Shown here piece by piece: positions 35,776-49,525 of a stretch of 64,000 nucleotides of DNA. The notes beneath the pieces are model-generated. The model was not told where the DNA came from. It worked only from the letters and a program-made list of their open reading frames with translations, and did not search any database. This stretch comes from Opisthorchis felineus (taxonomy: Eukaryota; Platyhelminthes; Trematoda; Opisthorchiida; Opisthorchiidae), in contig SJOL01009519.1 in assembly GCA_004794785.1 (NCBI GenBank), forward strand, positions 691,156-755,155. Direction: 5' to 3'. Both the position numbers and the translations under genes were made by a program. Each line of letters opens with the position of its first letter. The stretch's first letter is position 1.

Positions 35776-38700
35776 CTTGGATACCGTACCCTCGACCTGC
35801 CACATCAGGAATAGAGAAGTAAAGGAGGCACTTATTTTAGAAATCCTAAAGCATAGTATGCACGTCCTAGTTCTTTGTTTTCGGTTCTTTGTGAACTCCT
35901 CCCTTATCTCCGGGCATTTTTGTTGATTTTACTGCAAGATTCTACCTAGAAGGAAATTTAGAGTTCACTTACTGGCTTTTGACCTTTATGTAATATGTAG
36001 GGTTTCTTTCTACATAAGCTCTCTCCTCGGTACAGGCGCCATCACTGACACTATCGTGTGGCGGGAGATAATTTCACACATGCCGCAAGCTCCAGTGCCA
36101 TCGAATTTGGTTACAAGTGTTCGAAGCCGCATCCAGAATGGGCCATGCAACTCCCATCATTTGGGCATGGTGACGGCTCTCGAAGTCCTATTACTGGACA
36201 CCTGGTGAACAGCTCCCGGCTGGTTCCCCACGCGGTTCAACAGAAACCGAATGTGACATTACCTATTATACATAGGGCCCATTGCCTCAATTTGGTGTAA
36301 CAAACCTGCAGCGGAGGTTCATATACTATTGGGAATAGAATGCTAATCTGTGACACTGAACTCATAGTGGTCGCTCTGTATTGGAGTTAAAGAAAGCTAA
36401 GAGATGAAGATGTGATTTACTTCAATCCCGCACCCCGGGTTTCCAGCTGCATTTTCCTAGGCGTGTGCGACCCTTTGGTACCCCTGTACTTCCTTCGATT
36501 GACATGGCAACCGAGGAGTGACAGCGTGTCACAGCCGAACGATTTCGCACATTTTTTTCGTTTACGTGTCCCTACATCCACACTTCGAAGTTTGGCTCCT
36601 TTTGTCTGTTGATTTACCAGGAACGAACACTTCGTTTACATTCAACAGAAGGCCGAACATGGATGTTCGTTGGATCGATGGGGAAGTTGAATTTCAGTGC
36701 TACCCCTTGATGAAACGACCTAGAGGAAACAGGTCAATCCACCAGGCAATTTTGGAGGCATGTAATTTTTTGAGTTGCTAACCCGCTGGGGATAAACAAA
36801 CCCCAACAACCAGGAGAAGAAACTCGCGTTCCTCCAGCCGGTTTATTTACGTTCACAAGATGGGACACTATAATGGAACTGTCCTGTCTTATCGTCCACC
36901 ATGTAGTAGAGACCAACTGATACGCGATCCCGCTACATCACTGAACAATTGTTGATCGGATCCAACTTGACTTGGTCACTAAGTCAGCCCTGGATGCAGA
37001 CAAAACGTCCTTTGTTGGAACATTTAACAGTCATAATACCTATCCAAGTCATGATGGGACAACACATGCTAACGTAGTCATCGAGTTACCAATAAGTACC
37101 ACTGTCTTCGTCTAGCTTCGTGACAGATTCCATTAGCCAATACTTTTCATTCAAGTTAAGCTCAATTAAGCTTTTATTTGTACGTCATTAACTAACTGAG
37201 TGAGCTACGCCAGTATGAGCAAATCACAAATGCACAAAAGTGGTGACTATTCATAGCTGGTCCTGTAAAGTTGCTCAGAAAGTTCACAGTGATGCATATG
37301 AGGTCCAAGAGTCCGCGATTTAGGTCCAGAATTTTGTAAAGAAAGCTCAAAATATTGTCAGAACCGATGCGATGTGCCAGCAATATTAGCCTACCCTCTC
37401 ACTACAAGTATGCCATTGAGCAGGCGCGCCCTTCAAATCGAGTTAAGACGCTATTCGTCGATTGGACCAGACCGGTAGACAAATACGAGAGGCCATACGT
37501 TCAATCGGTGCCCTTCGAAGCGCTCCATCTTGATCGGTCTGAAAAGAATCGACCACTTCAACGAAACGACCAAACCGGTGTAGTCGTGAGACATGTTGTC
37601 GTCGTCTCCTGTTCGACAGAATATCTTGTTGAACTTCCCTGGCGACAACTAGCACATAGTGGCAACCGACAACATTGTCGCATGTCAAAAATCCTACCCC
37701 AGGATTCGCTGTTCCTTTTAGCGGGATCCAAACGATGTGCAGAGATTAAACTGGAGGTACATCGCGCAGGAGAAAGACGCATATGGAATCCTGAAGTTAG
37801 CGTCGAAACGTTGAACACACTACATGATATGTGATTGCTGCTACGGATCGATGCGGGCAAATTTATTTCAAAGTCGAAGATCGCATGCCTGGACGGCTAA
37901 ATGATAATTGCAAAGGGCACCCAAAGATATTAACAACGACTAAATCAAAGTGCTATGGGATTTGTTGCTTAAACAGTTCATCGGGCTTGAAATAAAGGAG
38001 AGGTCCTTCGTCTGGATCGATAACTCAGACTTCATAGTTTACTGCAAATGCAATCGTGATTGGATCCTCAGGTGAGAGTGTTCATCAAGGTGAGCAGCGT
38101 TAGAGACCTGGGTTCGCCCTTAGTAGACACCCTTACAAGAGATGGAGCACCCAGCGGAAACTCGTCCACTGGTTCTTTATTGCTCTATGGACAATCTGCA
38201 GCAGGTTGTCGATTTCCGAAAGGTTATCGTGTTGTGTAGTATCGTGGTATCGCAGGTTTGGAAGAGATTTCGTCAATGGAAAGATACAAAGCACTAGCCA
38301 TTTTGACATTGAGCCGCTATCCCTCAGTTCTGTCGGAAATGTTTGGCAGATGGTGGTTGAAGTGAGGCTGTACTATGTTTGGCGAATCCTAGAACCTCGC
38401 GATGCAGATTAAATTGGGGATGTAGTCCGCGGAACGCACCGCCAAAGCAGAAGCCGATAGCTTCAGTACTATGACTTGTCGGAATTCGATCCTCCATATC
38501 TGTGTGCATTATGGTAGTTTATACAAAGTAATTTGTTGTAATCATATTATTGGCTTTTTTGGTATTTATTTGCACAGCATACATACTTCGTAACGGGTAG
38601 GAAGGCCAACAGGTTCAAAGTTTAGCCAATAAAGTCCGAAACCGTAACCACTGGTATATATGAGTTGGTTTGTGTGTTCGCTCGGGAGAGGAGGATTGAA

Positions 38701-41206
38701 CCGAATTCTGGCGTTTATTCGGTATCATCCTGAAATCCCGCCGCGACCTCACATCAGAGGATTTTCACCTTGAAAACAACGGTTTAAACGTACGCTTCAG
38801 ATCCACTATAATGTGTGTCTTCTCGTCACGATGCCTAATTGTAGTTTTTCCATTCAAGGTCATATTATAACAAGACGAAACGATGTACAGCACAATATGT
38901 CCACTGATATTACTGAGCCCGAAAGCTGTGTCCCTTGTTCTCGTGGACAACCGTAGGAGATAACCTCGGACGTTTAAGGAGAGGTCTATCCGAAAAATAG
39001 AGGTAAACGCAATCACCTTGTGTGTCAGATGTTGCAATGAAATCCAATCGCTCCGGGACAGCACACTAATGAAGATTATTTCATCTTTAGTGTCTCTCTC
39101 CCTGTGTGGACCAGAGAAGGTAGTCGCATCGGGACAGATAGAGGACTGCTCAAACAAGAGGTAGGGTGCTTCGTTAATAACCCCTGTGAGGAGATTTCCT
39201 AACATGAGGGAATAAGTTGCTTCAGTGCTAACTGTTTGCTATAAAATACTTTTCAGAGAGGGAAATCCTTACCATCAAAAGCCAACCCATACAAACAGTG
39301 GACAGTATGGCTTGTTTTGATTATTTATATTTTCCAAACTTGACCACTTTCATCCGGAATGAGCATGACTAGATGGGCATAAAAGGGATCCCAGAACAAG
39401 TGAGCAGCTTTGTTCACTAAACGAAGACTGAACAGGACAGTGATGTCTGGCCTGGTTTTGTCAAATCGCGCCAACCCAGTATCAATCGACAGCCAATGTC
39501 ATTCGAGACTGAGCTGTACTCTGAATAGCCCCCGTGTTGTAACAAAATACCTGGTAGAGTCATAAATCCAGATTTCATGTGCCTTGAATGGGATTACCGA
39601 TGGAACATCCGCAGGTGCAACCTTGTTCCACCCTGTTCACCCACACAAGCTGCGGTAGGATAGGCAACAACGAGTACTAAACAGCAGGTGAAAGGAAGAT
39701 AAAATCGGTGCGTTTTTAGTAGCGCATTCACAATGTTAGGATAACAACAATGGAGAAGTCTCTGAAGTGTCGTACACTGAATTCTCGTACATTTAGCATG
39801 CAGCTGGCAGTTATGGGTCTGTAAAATTTAACAGTCGATAAAAATGGACCAAAGTAACAAGAACCTGACCATTCAAAACCTGTAAAGGATAGTAGAAAAC
39901 TCTTTTTTAAGAATTAGATTAGCATGAAACCACGCAAAAGGGCAGCAAAGTTAAGAAACGATATAGCGATGGATTTAATAACCCTGGATATGCCGTTAAG
40001 TTGTTTTTACCCTATTCATGGTCAAGAATTCTGGATCTGTTTTCGAAAAAATTCACAAAGAATGAGGGCAATTTCAACCTTTCCCATCGGTGTTCTGCTT
40101 AACGGGAGTCACCGTATTATTAAGCCGGTCCTGCTGTTAACACAGTTTCCACGATACCCCAGTCGTTTTCAGCGGCCTCATGCGATTCACTATCTCCTCA
40201 TTATGTCCCATACTATCAGCGAGGAACTTAGGATCTCTCAGTCCAACCGGTACAGATGACTGACGTTCCTTAAGGTAAGCTAACATAATCATTACCCTCT
40301 AGTTGCTAATCTGACAAAAAGGCTAACATCACAAAATACAGCCAAAAGATCATCGTTGCATGATTCTGTCATGCGAATTTTGGAGGGAGGGTTGAATATG
40401 TTCCATGAAACAAGTAGTTTCGTTGTTCACCTTCAGGAAAGTACGGCTTCTCCCGTATCTAAAAGTTCGTCTTCAGATGACTTCCTTCATATGCTTGCTT
40501 AGATGCCTAGGGGGTTCGGTTATTCGTATCATCATCCTAACATGACATAACTCATTTAACTCTTTCGATATTGCACCGGAAGATACCTCAAGGTAGCTTA
40601 GCTGAAATTGTACAAATGCGCAACTATTTCCGAACTAAACCAGAATCCAGAATCCAGAGATGAATAAGAATTGTGCAGGTCTGGTACATCAAGTGTAATA
40701 TAAAAGAAACATATGGACTACGATCCTTCAACTCAGTTCACTACCGTACTTGTTTCACTCAATGAAAACAACAATGGAAGATCGGTACAATCGAATCACC
40801 GATTGCTCATCCTTATCCATCAGCTTCAGGGTGGTGCTGAGCGACAGTTCAACATAATTATTAACCTTTATATACAGTCCAAGAATGTTTGCGGACAACC
40901 TAGTTGTTCGTTTTTCTTTTCTTTTTATTGTGTTTCTTAATCGTGGTGATTTTTTCTTTTTTTCGAGTACAAATTAAGAAGATATTGCAAACCTTCTACA
41001 AGTATGTTCATTTCCCAACCCCAAAATAACCTGACGGAGATACACGCTGAATGCGTCAACAGCAGTAAATCAATATAGATTTTTACTCGTTTCTATGTCA
41101 GTGGGCCTATTGTCTTTTTTGTTTACCATGGTAACGATTCCGCTTTCAGAACAACACAGAGCAATAACGGACTGCTTGTTATCTGTTAAGTTTTTTCTTC
41201 TATGTG

Positions 41207-41239
<33 letters not shown>

Positions 41240-44200
41240 NTATATATATATATATATTCATCCCTTTCCTAATGTAGTGGCTGACACTATTGTATCGAAA
41301 TCTAACTGAGAAAGAAGACTCTGCAAGGAGCAAGTGTGATGCTATGCTTCATGAACTGGACATCATTAAAGTGTAACAATAGCATCCCGGTACATTGTTA
41401 AGCCTTCGTTGGGACATATTTGGATTTTACCAAGACAGGAAAACGTGGAAACGGTATGACTATGTAGATCGAGCAACTGTGAACTGATAAGATGAAATGG
41501 TGTGGTAAGAAAAACGTTCGAGATTTTGGCGAATCGTATAATCTTCTACTGATTCTATTTAATATGCCATGTTCGTTTTCAGGTTGATGTGAAAGCATCA
41601 CTGTCTGTGAACCTCATCTTGCTTTCCAGTGAAACGAACTTAGTTTATTACCTCAACTTGCCCGAAAATTGCACCTTCCAGCCACAAATTGCAACCGAGT
41701 ATACCGAAAATTAATCATGCGCTTGAACTTATGGGGGCCTATGGTAGCCTCATTTGGTTTGCCAATACAGGTCAGTCGTTTGTGCGCAGGTTTTCCATCT
41801 TTCCGTAATATATTGTACGTGTATTACTTTTGTGTCCCGGTAAACAGCTGCCACCTTGTCGTGCTTGCCGAGTTTTCACGCTGCAATGATCCCGCGGGCT
41901 ACACTGGCTGCGGCTTATTGAGGCTTTACCATGCCAGGTCAACAGGGTTCAGTCCAACGAAACGCAGCGAGTCATTGTACTTCGGGAAATCGGATTATGA
42001 GGCGTTCTGGGAGTAAAGTCATATCGTTTGCTGATCCAGGAAAGTGAGCTGAGTCAGGTGTTTCTACCAGGCGACGAGCCCCTCCATATTTGTGGAGGTA
42101 GCGATGCTGTCTTCCTCGAGGAAGGACGGTTCAGAAAACGTCGCTCCTAAAAACTGCATACCCCGACAGCCCCAGCGGTTGACTGTAAAAGCCGGTGCAT
42201 TGTCCAATACGGTCGAAACATTTTTAAGAATCAAGATATCTACTGTGTGTATTGGCATCAGGATTCAAACTTCCATGCCCTTCTCACTGCACTCTAGGGC
42301 TGGGTAAGCCTCTCTGCCTTGTTGGTCAGACAATGAAGTCAAAGTTTGGGGATGGGATACTCCAAATAATCCCCTGCTTCCAGTCGACTTAGATCCCCAG
42401 ACAACGACAAAGCATATTGCTTTTGTGGCTTTCCTTCCTGGGGAACAGCTTCGCTAACTGTGGAATCACAGAACGCTTTGTGTTCCAGGAGGCGAAGAAA
42501 CATTAGGAAAATTTCGCTTGGCTATCGTAGTTACCCGCCACCGCTAGGTTTGATGGTTGTAAGTATCCTTAGATTGTTCATCTGCCGAAACACTTTCTTT
42601 TGTACAATCCTACCACAGTGCCATATATCTCTTAAGAATTATTCTTCTTGGTCAGCTTCAATCGGGCTTTGGTAACCATGTTTATCTCAGTTTGCTTCAA
42701 TTCATAATGCAGTAGTCGCAGTAGGATACAGCACTTCGCTTTCAAGGAAACACCTTGGACGAATATCAGAGTTCTTTTTGGCCGGATTATATCTTCCTGG
42801 GACTGAATACAAAAAAGCACTCATCTTTCTGACCTTTTGCAACCGCTGAGTGAAATTTCAGTTTTATATGGGTGTTGACAACAGCCTCCTCATACTCTTT
42901 CGAGGGAAAGGTGGAAGTTTTTTGTACGCACTATTTCATGGAACCTGAGCCATTTTTGCTATTGGTCTCTGGTATTTTCCTGCCCCATTGGTAGTCGCCA
43001 CATTTCGACACGATCAACACCAGTCAGCTGGGCAACATCGTAATGTGCTTCACCGCGGTCACTTTGTTAGCCTGTCTTCATATTTCATTTAGTAACAAGG
43101 TGTTTTGCACTAACAAAGTATGGATCTTGTGATAGCCGTTGTGTCAGGCAACTTGGTTCAACTGGGCCAGTCTACGAAGCACACCCTAAGGCAACTATAA
43201 GCTTACGGCAACCGTTGATGATAACCTCAGCAGCAATCAAACAGATTTTATAGATCGAACAAATCTGCTGTCAGTCAATGACTCCATGTCCACCGGACAC
43301 TGAACGACGCTGTATATCACACGGCACTGCCTTGTGTGGGGTACGTTGAGCTGGGGCAGACGGACCGGTCAGACGGTATCGCAGTACTGTTGTGCAAATA
43401 CCCGAAATTTATCTATGACGGCATCAACGACAGGGACTATGCATTCAACGATTCAGGAGTTTCATCAATTGGCCACTCCGAATAGTCAGACCAATTGGGT
43501 CTCGAAAACATCGTAAGTTGTACACTAATCCAGCTGACGGTTACAATAGCGTTGTGCGTGTGGCTTCTGTTTTTGTTTCCGATACAGTCGGATGACCATA
43601 ATAAAATACCATTCTTTCTGTTTATGTCATCAGTATACAGAAATGACAAAGTTGCAACAGGCCCTGTCAGTGGATATTTCACTGAATGGATCAAACAGTC
43701 AGTGAAGAACCACAGGTGTACCTGTATCACAAAGCATACTTCACTCATCTAGGCCGCATGGTGCACCGTGATCTAGATGAAGGTTAATGCACATGTTCTA
43801 ACAAGCATGATCTGATGGTGACAGTTATTCAACAGTTAAGTCAACTGATTCATGTCAGTCAACGACGAATTCATTGTAATTGTGGTGTACCGTACTTGTG
43901 ATAGAGTGTCAGCCAATTCTGGAACTAGAAAGTGGTTCCACTAATGTTCTGGTGGGGCCTGTCTGCATTCGGAAATAGGACTATGCCGCATGTCCGCTCG
44001 ACATTAAATCTTCCAGTTATAGAAGATGACGCTGGCTTTTCAACAAGGTGATAAGCCTTAGAAGAATTTGTATCAGTAAGGCAGGTTTCATGAATAACCT
44101 TGGTTTGCGAGACCGTAGTCATAGAATGCTTGTTGGTTGCGGGATGTTAGATATTCAACCTATGGCTCCAGTTTTAAGTAAAGTATTTGAGCGCGTGGAA

Positions 44201-46714
44201 TTCCGCAAAAAGCAATAAAAAAAACGAAAGGTGGCAAACTGACTTCGACTTCGGCTATATCTAATCAGGACTTTGAAACCTCTTTTTTGACAAGACGATA
44301 CATGAAGCCACTGACGCTAGAATAACAACAGTGTAGGTTCAGTAAATGGCTTCGAAAGCACTGATGGTCATCGTGCGCTGCCGATGGAATTCTCTGCCTG
44401 TTCGTTTGGGGACGGTAGGTCTTAGTGCGGATTAAGGGTCTAAGAAATGACTGCTCTCAAACCAGTAGTATCTATCGGCTGTGGCGGCCGCCGGGAATGT
44501 TCAAACTTGTTCAAACTTGTCACACAATTTTTGTGCAGAGGCGAACGCGTGCCAGCTCCAAATGTTAGCACTAGAATTAGCAGACGATGGCTGACATAGG
44601 GTGAAAAATACGGGACCGCTTGTTTTGCATGGCGGTCAAAACGACTATTCAACGAGCGGTTAAAGAAACGTCCCGTAAATGCACTACAGAAACACCGATA
44701 GTCACAAGCACGTTTTTGCCTCAACCTTGCTGATTCTGCGCTGCGAATTGTAGAGAACTTCAGCATTGAATAAACTCAGAATCCGCTTTGGAAATGTTAT
44801 AGACCCAGAGCATTATATCCTGCTTGATACACGGATGTTTTCGGTCAACAACGGTATTCTAAGATGTCCTCCACGTCAAACAGGGACCACTAATTATGTC
44901 ATATTTGACCGTTCTTCACTTTCTCGATTGATGAGATGGAAAATGCCACAAATGCGTGTGGGTAGAGCTTCCTTTGTGTACAACATTCGTCTTGTCTGGT
45001 CATCGAAATTTTGGAGTCAAAAAGTACTGAGGGCACGACTTTAACGTCTATATGTGATCAGTCCATCATTACTATTTGGAAATGGTGAATAAAATCTCTG
45101 CCTACGTTAGTTGGCTGCCAGTAAACCAACTGATCAGATGTTCGCGAAAACCTGCATGAAAGAGACAGGCCAAAAAACGCTCAGTGGATGACTTACAGAA
45201 AACCGTCGCGTACCTTAGGTCCGAATGTCAATAGAGCTACTGCAGTGCCTAAAGTTGTCCGCGAAGCTTTGTTCAGACCGGAACGAGGTAGGATCAGTCA
45301 ATGATGGACGCACTGATTGGACAACGTAAAGGGTTTAGTAATGTCGTCCACCTAGTGAAGGAACAGATGGTAGCTGTCATCGACGGCTGGAGACATTTTC
45401 TGCAAAGACAGAGCGTTGCAAACCTCAGCGAACGTGTGCTTCCAAGCTGGTGAACTTAGCCATGGTATCAGGTTTCAATCCCTATAGGCCTTTGATATCA
45501 TTCTGATTTTCTATTTTTACGTTTCCAACTCGAGAACAACAGGAAACAGTAATTCGCAAGGGCGGGACAAACACGGAAATCAAGTCGGTGACGAGGAAGA
45601 TGAGTTATTGTGAGCTCACCCTTCTTATGCAATGCTGCTATCTCTGTTCGCCGTGCATGAATAATAATAATAATTAATAATAATGAAGTGGTTGATTGAC
45701 TATCACAATGAGTTTGTCTGATTATGGGCACTTCTGGAATACTAAGTGAAATTAACGAAGTCATAAACACCAAAAATTGACATCTTCGTCCGCTCAAGGT
45801 GTGTAAAAGTAGGATAATGAAATATCCGTCACAAAACGAGCAATTCGTGTCGTACGCCGGGTGAACTTAGAGTGTCACGTTGGGTTGCTAGTATATGTGA
45901 ATTTTTCGTAAGGCACATTTTGTCCTTATTCAGCTAGATAACAGTTAGAATCAATGTAAGCGGTTTTCAAAAACGTCAGACCAATCAATCAAAGCCAGGT
46001 GCCGATAATGGACAACAAATCTGCACTGAATTATATTGTGGTGGTCCGCGACAAGAAATCTGGGAGTGCAAATTTAGGTCCACTGACTAATCAGTGTAGC
46101 TACCAAACAGGAGAACACCGTGTTTGTTTGTGGAATACTGGCAGTACAGTTACTTGAAGCTGATGTCTTGAAGCTACTGTATTATCATATAATGCTTGGA
46201 AAGTTAATTCACCATGCACAACTATTTTTGCGCTAATTTAGTCTGACTAGAAAGCCAAGCTTTCGTAACACTGTTCTGTCCCAACTCTGTTTGGGGACGA
46301 ATCTCTGAGTGGGCTTTATCTCGAATTAAGAGACAGGTTCAGTGTCTCCAAGTGACGTTTCTCGAAAACATGCATCCATTTCACAATGTTTGAAAAACAA
46401 TGAAAACTGGAAAACCATTGCGGAAAGAGCCAAATTCTAGTAAGAAACTGGTAGTCTGGTACAAACATCCGGTGTCCAAACAGCGCCGACGTTTTGGTAG
46501 ATAATCTGAAGGTTAAGTTGGCGTCATTATGTCACCAACGTAATGTCTATAAAGCGTCAATCACCTTATCACGCCCTCCGCTATTCTGTCAAGGTCCCAC
46601 AAAAAAACATCTCAAACATTTTATAAACAACGAAATTTTGTCCTTTGTGATTCGGAAAAACGTGTTCAGGCCATACAAGCCAAGCTCATCTCAGTAGTCT
46701 CTGTCCTAGCACAA
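35776..46714. other. No recognisable gene
   Basis: The longest open frames are 37355-37834 (+, 159 codons, also open in two minus frames), 38765-39205 (-, 146 codons), 41669-42016 (+) and 39924-40259 (+). None has a recognisable domain. The interval also holds the (TA)n run at 41210, a T-rich tract at about 40905-40965 and a short (ATA)n at 45660-45684. Confidence 0.4.
41210..41257. repeat. (TA)n microsatellite with one undetermined base
   Basis: About 48 bp of pure TA dinucleotide with a single N at 41240. The N shows that read consensus failed inside the repeat, so its true length is uncertain. The open frames through it are artefacts. Confidence 0.97.
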
Positions 46715-47350
46715 TATTAAAGGGTATTTCAATCTTACACTTTGAATTAGTAGCTTCCGATAATGGGGCTTGTCCATTGGAAATCCACCTGGCTAAGACA
46801 CTACTTGTATTCCGGGAGTTTCGTTCTAGTGAATTATAAACTAGCGGTGGTTCTGTCCTTATACGGTGGAGCATATAAGATATTTTCAAAAGACCCCTTA
46901 AATGAGGACCTGGGCTTTGTCCACCACATTCTGTCTATTAATAGCATCAAACAATGTTTTGTCAATAATTACTTTACAGTGCATTGCGGGAAATGGCTTC
47001 AACTTAATGGAGTGACGTTTCAAGAAGACTAACTATAGGTTAGCCGAGTTGTCATTTATATCTTCAAGGGAAAAACAGGGCACTTCCTTCGTTTGTTACT
47101 TTAACCTTGGTTTATCAGTACATATGTACCTTGATCAAGCAGGGGGAATGCAGGGGACACGTATATCCGAAAACTTCCCACGATGGCTTACAATGTCCGA
47201 AAGTGAAATGGCAAAGAATTTCCCATTTCAAAATATTTGTTGAACATTGGTCACCCCACTGGAACCAACACAACCTCAGACTGTAGAGCAAGGAGAAAAT
47301 GTTTACCCCTTATCAAGGCTGCTTGAGACCGGTTCATTCAGCTTGGACGT
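46715..47350 (+). mobile_element. Penelope-like element: RT C-terminus and GIY-YIG endonuclease remnant
   Basis: Penelope-like elements join a reverse transcriptase to a C-terminal GIY-YIG endonuclease. At 46720-46755 ISILHFELVASDNG matches '.i.FT.E.e.dg', just before the 'lpFLDv.v.r' block. The open frame 46763-47032 (89 codons) has HWKSTWLRHYLYSGSFVLVNYK, corresponding to 'yRKpTwTg.Yl.f.SfvP..yK'. It continues with LSLYGGAYKIFSKDPLNEDL, corresponding to 'l..RA..icS...l..El', and HHILSINSIKQCFVN, corresponding to '..L..NGYp...i.'. At 47085-47200 CYFNLGLSVHMYLDQAGG and GTRISENFPRWL match '..C.C....YiG.T.r.l..RisEH...Wl'. SKYLLNIGHPT follows at about 47215-47250. The GIY motif and the EH pair are altered, and several stops interrupt the frame. 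Penelope-like elements are known from schistosomes. Confidence 0.72.
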
Positions 47351-48089
47351 TTTAGTAACAACTCAGCCACAGGAACCTCATCCTGACCTTCAATTATACC
47401 AATACCACTCTTTCAACTCTTTCAACCATATTCGTGCTTTTCGGATTATTCTACTGTGATTTCGGGATAGAAAACAATCTGTCTCCACTGGACGATAGCC
47501 CTGCATGCCTAGCGCTTAAGTGGCTGATCACAGTTCGCCGTCCTGAACGAAGTTCTGGAACAAATTGGCTGACACCATCAAGCGTCCGGTCTCAAATTAA
47601 CTCGCAGCTAACTAGATGCCATCAGTTCATACTGGTAGTAGTGGTCCTTAGTTATTAACCTTCAAAACCTGAGGTCACCTCAGAGCTCCCAACCACAGAA
47701 ACCATGTCCTGCAACTACATAAAAATAGAGGCAACACTGTACCTGGAAAACCCAGTGATACAATCGTTTGAAGCCAGGAATAGTGTTTACGGACGGACGC
47801 TATTTCAGCCTTCGAGGTTCATATATTATCCTTATTCGTCCAGCTATTACGTACAGAAGGACAGATTGCTAAAAGGTTCAAGTGTGCAGCCGATATAAGG
47901 GGAACCATATACTGTCAGTGCGGTCAGTCTACCCTCTGTTTTATCAAAGGTTATCAAAAACATTGTATGGTATAACTTGATAGACTTCTATGAATCACTC
48001 AGCACTATGTTATATACCTGAAGTGGTTTTTTTTTCAAGCCGCTGCAACCCGACAAATCTACTTTGACCTGTGAGGACTGGACAAAAAC
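47351..48089. other. Unassigned
   Basis: Three plus-strand open frames (47434-47658, 47704-47898 and the tail of 47247-47459) show no recognisable motif. The first part may be 3' sequence of the Penelope-like element. Confidence 0.35.
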
Positions 48090-48600
48090 GTATTGTCTAC
48101 CTCAGCTTTTGAAAGGCATTCGACCGCGTTTGGCATAACTTACCCGTGCGGAAGATGCAAGAGGGCGGTATATTCAGGGGGTTGCTTCGCTGGTTGAAGC
48201 ATTATTCTAATGAAAATGTTTATGTAATAGTGGCAGATATTTTCCCAATCCGACCAAGATGCTTCTTTGTGGTATCTTACACCCTGTACTCGGCCCCAGG
48301 TTATTTATGTTGTTCACAGGTGACCGTTCATCAATCCTAAACCGTATCATATGAATATAATGCCAGCGTATGGCACCAAATCCTCATTCTCACAAAGGAA
48401 CTTGCCACCCTTAATCAGAGCTTTGAGGTAAACCCCCTGCAGTTGCTTCGGGGAAAATATTAATTGCTCTCAAACCGGCACGCGAATGCCTCTTCGAAAA
48501 ATTGTCACAGTGCAGTAATGGGGAAAGTGACTCTGATGTTATCATGCAGGATGATTTTGAGTGTTCCATTAACTGTCGCTGACCAAAAAACTAAAATTTC
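48090..48600 (+). mobile_element. CR1/Jockey-like reverse transcriptase fragment
   Basis: The translation at 48110-48230 contains the AFDRVWHNL block ('skAFDrVwH..Ll.kl') with its catalytic Asp, reached by a frame change near 48140. KMQEGGIFRGLLRWLKHYSN ('Kl...Gi.g.ll.Wl..yL') and then VYVIVADI follow. At 48255-48320 LLCGILHPVLGPRLFMLFTG matches 'SGVpQGSVLGPlLFllyinD'. The FADD block was not found. Later sequence (48360-48600) shows only faint similarity to the C-terminal part. It is of the same broad type as the remnant at 4.2-5.4 kb. Confidence 0.75.
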
Positions 48601-49060
48601 TTAAGAAGGCCCTTGATTATTTTGGAAAACGTTTTATGTATAGTTGATACCACACGCTGAATGTGCAGCACAAGTAAGGCAGTGTGAGCTTCAGGAAAAT
48701 CAAAGAATGTTCAAACATCACACAGGACCCAGCAACCAAAACTGTCTATGATCTGTTTCATTTACCTTACCAAGAAAAAACTGCTTTGCGAATCTTTTCG
48801 TAATACGACGGACGCCTCAACAGAGACGTAGATCGTGTTTATCGAATCCTCATCATTATCACCCATTCCTACTCATCCTCTCCAGAAACAGACTAAAGAT
48901 GTATTTTCATAAAGGGAACTACTCACAAGGTTGCTGAAAACTCTTCAACAACCCATGACCGGTTTCACCCTTCTTGGGGCTCACCAGGTAGGCACAGTTT
49001 CCGAGTTTCTGTCAACCTTATGTTCTACTTGAACCCAAATTAAACTGATTTCGACAAATA
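48601..49060. other. Unassigned, possibly tail of the retrotransposon
   Basis: No open frame of 60 codons begins here and no motif is recognised. Confidence 0.3.
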
Positions 49061-49065
49061 CACTC

Positions 49066-49135
49066 ATTTGCATATCAATTTGGTTTTCAAGAGAGACTTG
49101 ACTGAATCTCTCGTTTATGATATTCTTCAACTGAA
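49066..49135 (+). repeat. Dispersed repeat family 2, copy 2
   Basis: CATTTGCATATCAATTTGG is followed by TTTTCAAGAGAGACT, GACTGAATC and CGTTTATGATATTCTTCAACT. It aligns with 14397-14475 and with the copies at 52 kb. Confidence 0.6.
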
Positions 49136-49525
49136 TGTGCTGCACAAAGGTCGTCTCGTGTTTCAGTTGGTACAATATTCGAGATTGAATGTATAGTCTG
49201 AAATTGAAACATCCTCGAAGTCTGTTGAGTGGCTGAAGGTTTCATTTGCTTTACACGTTTCCAGTCTCTGAAAGTCACTTCCGACAAGGGTCTCTTCATT
49301 CAGAAAAATTTGGCCTGCATCTTAATGCATCGCATTATTACTTGGTTTAAAGCCAAAATATCTGTTAATCCAGTCCACCTAGTAAACGCCTATTACAGTA
49401 AACTGCTAGGGGGTAATACATTCGCGTGGCTGATACTTTTTCACTTTCCACTTTTCCATCTTCCGGCCGTCCAAAGCATGTCACCACCCCTTGCAAGTGT
49501 TGAAGTTTGTGCCTCCTGTGTATGA

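Noticed and set aside
37355..37834. Longest non-transposon open frame (159 codons, plus strand)
   Set aside because: No recognisable motif. Both strands are open in several frames and the length is near what chance gives in 64 kb. Not annotated as a gene.
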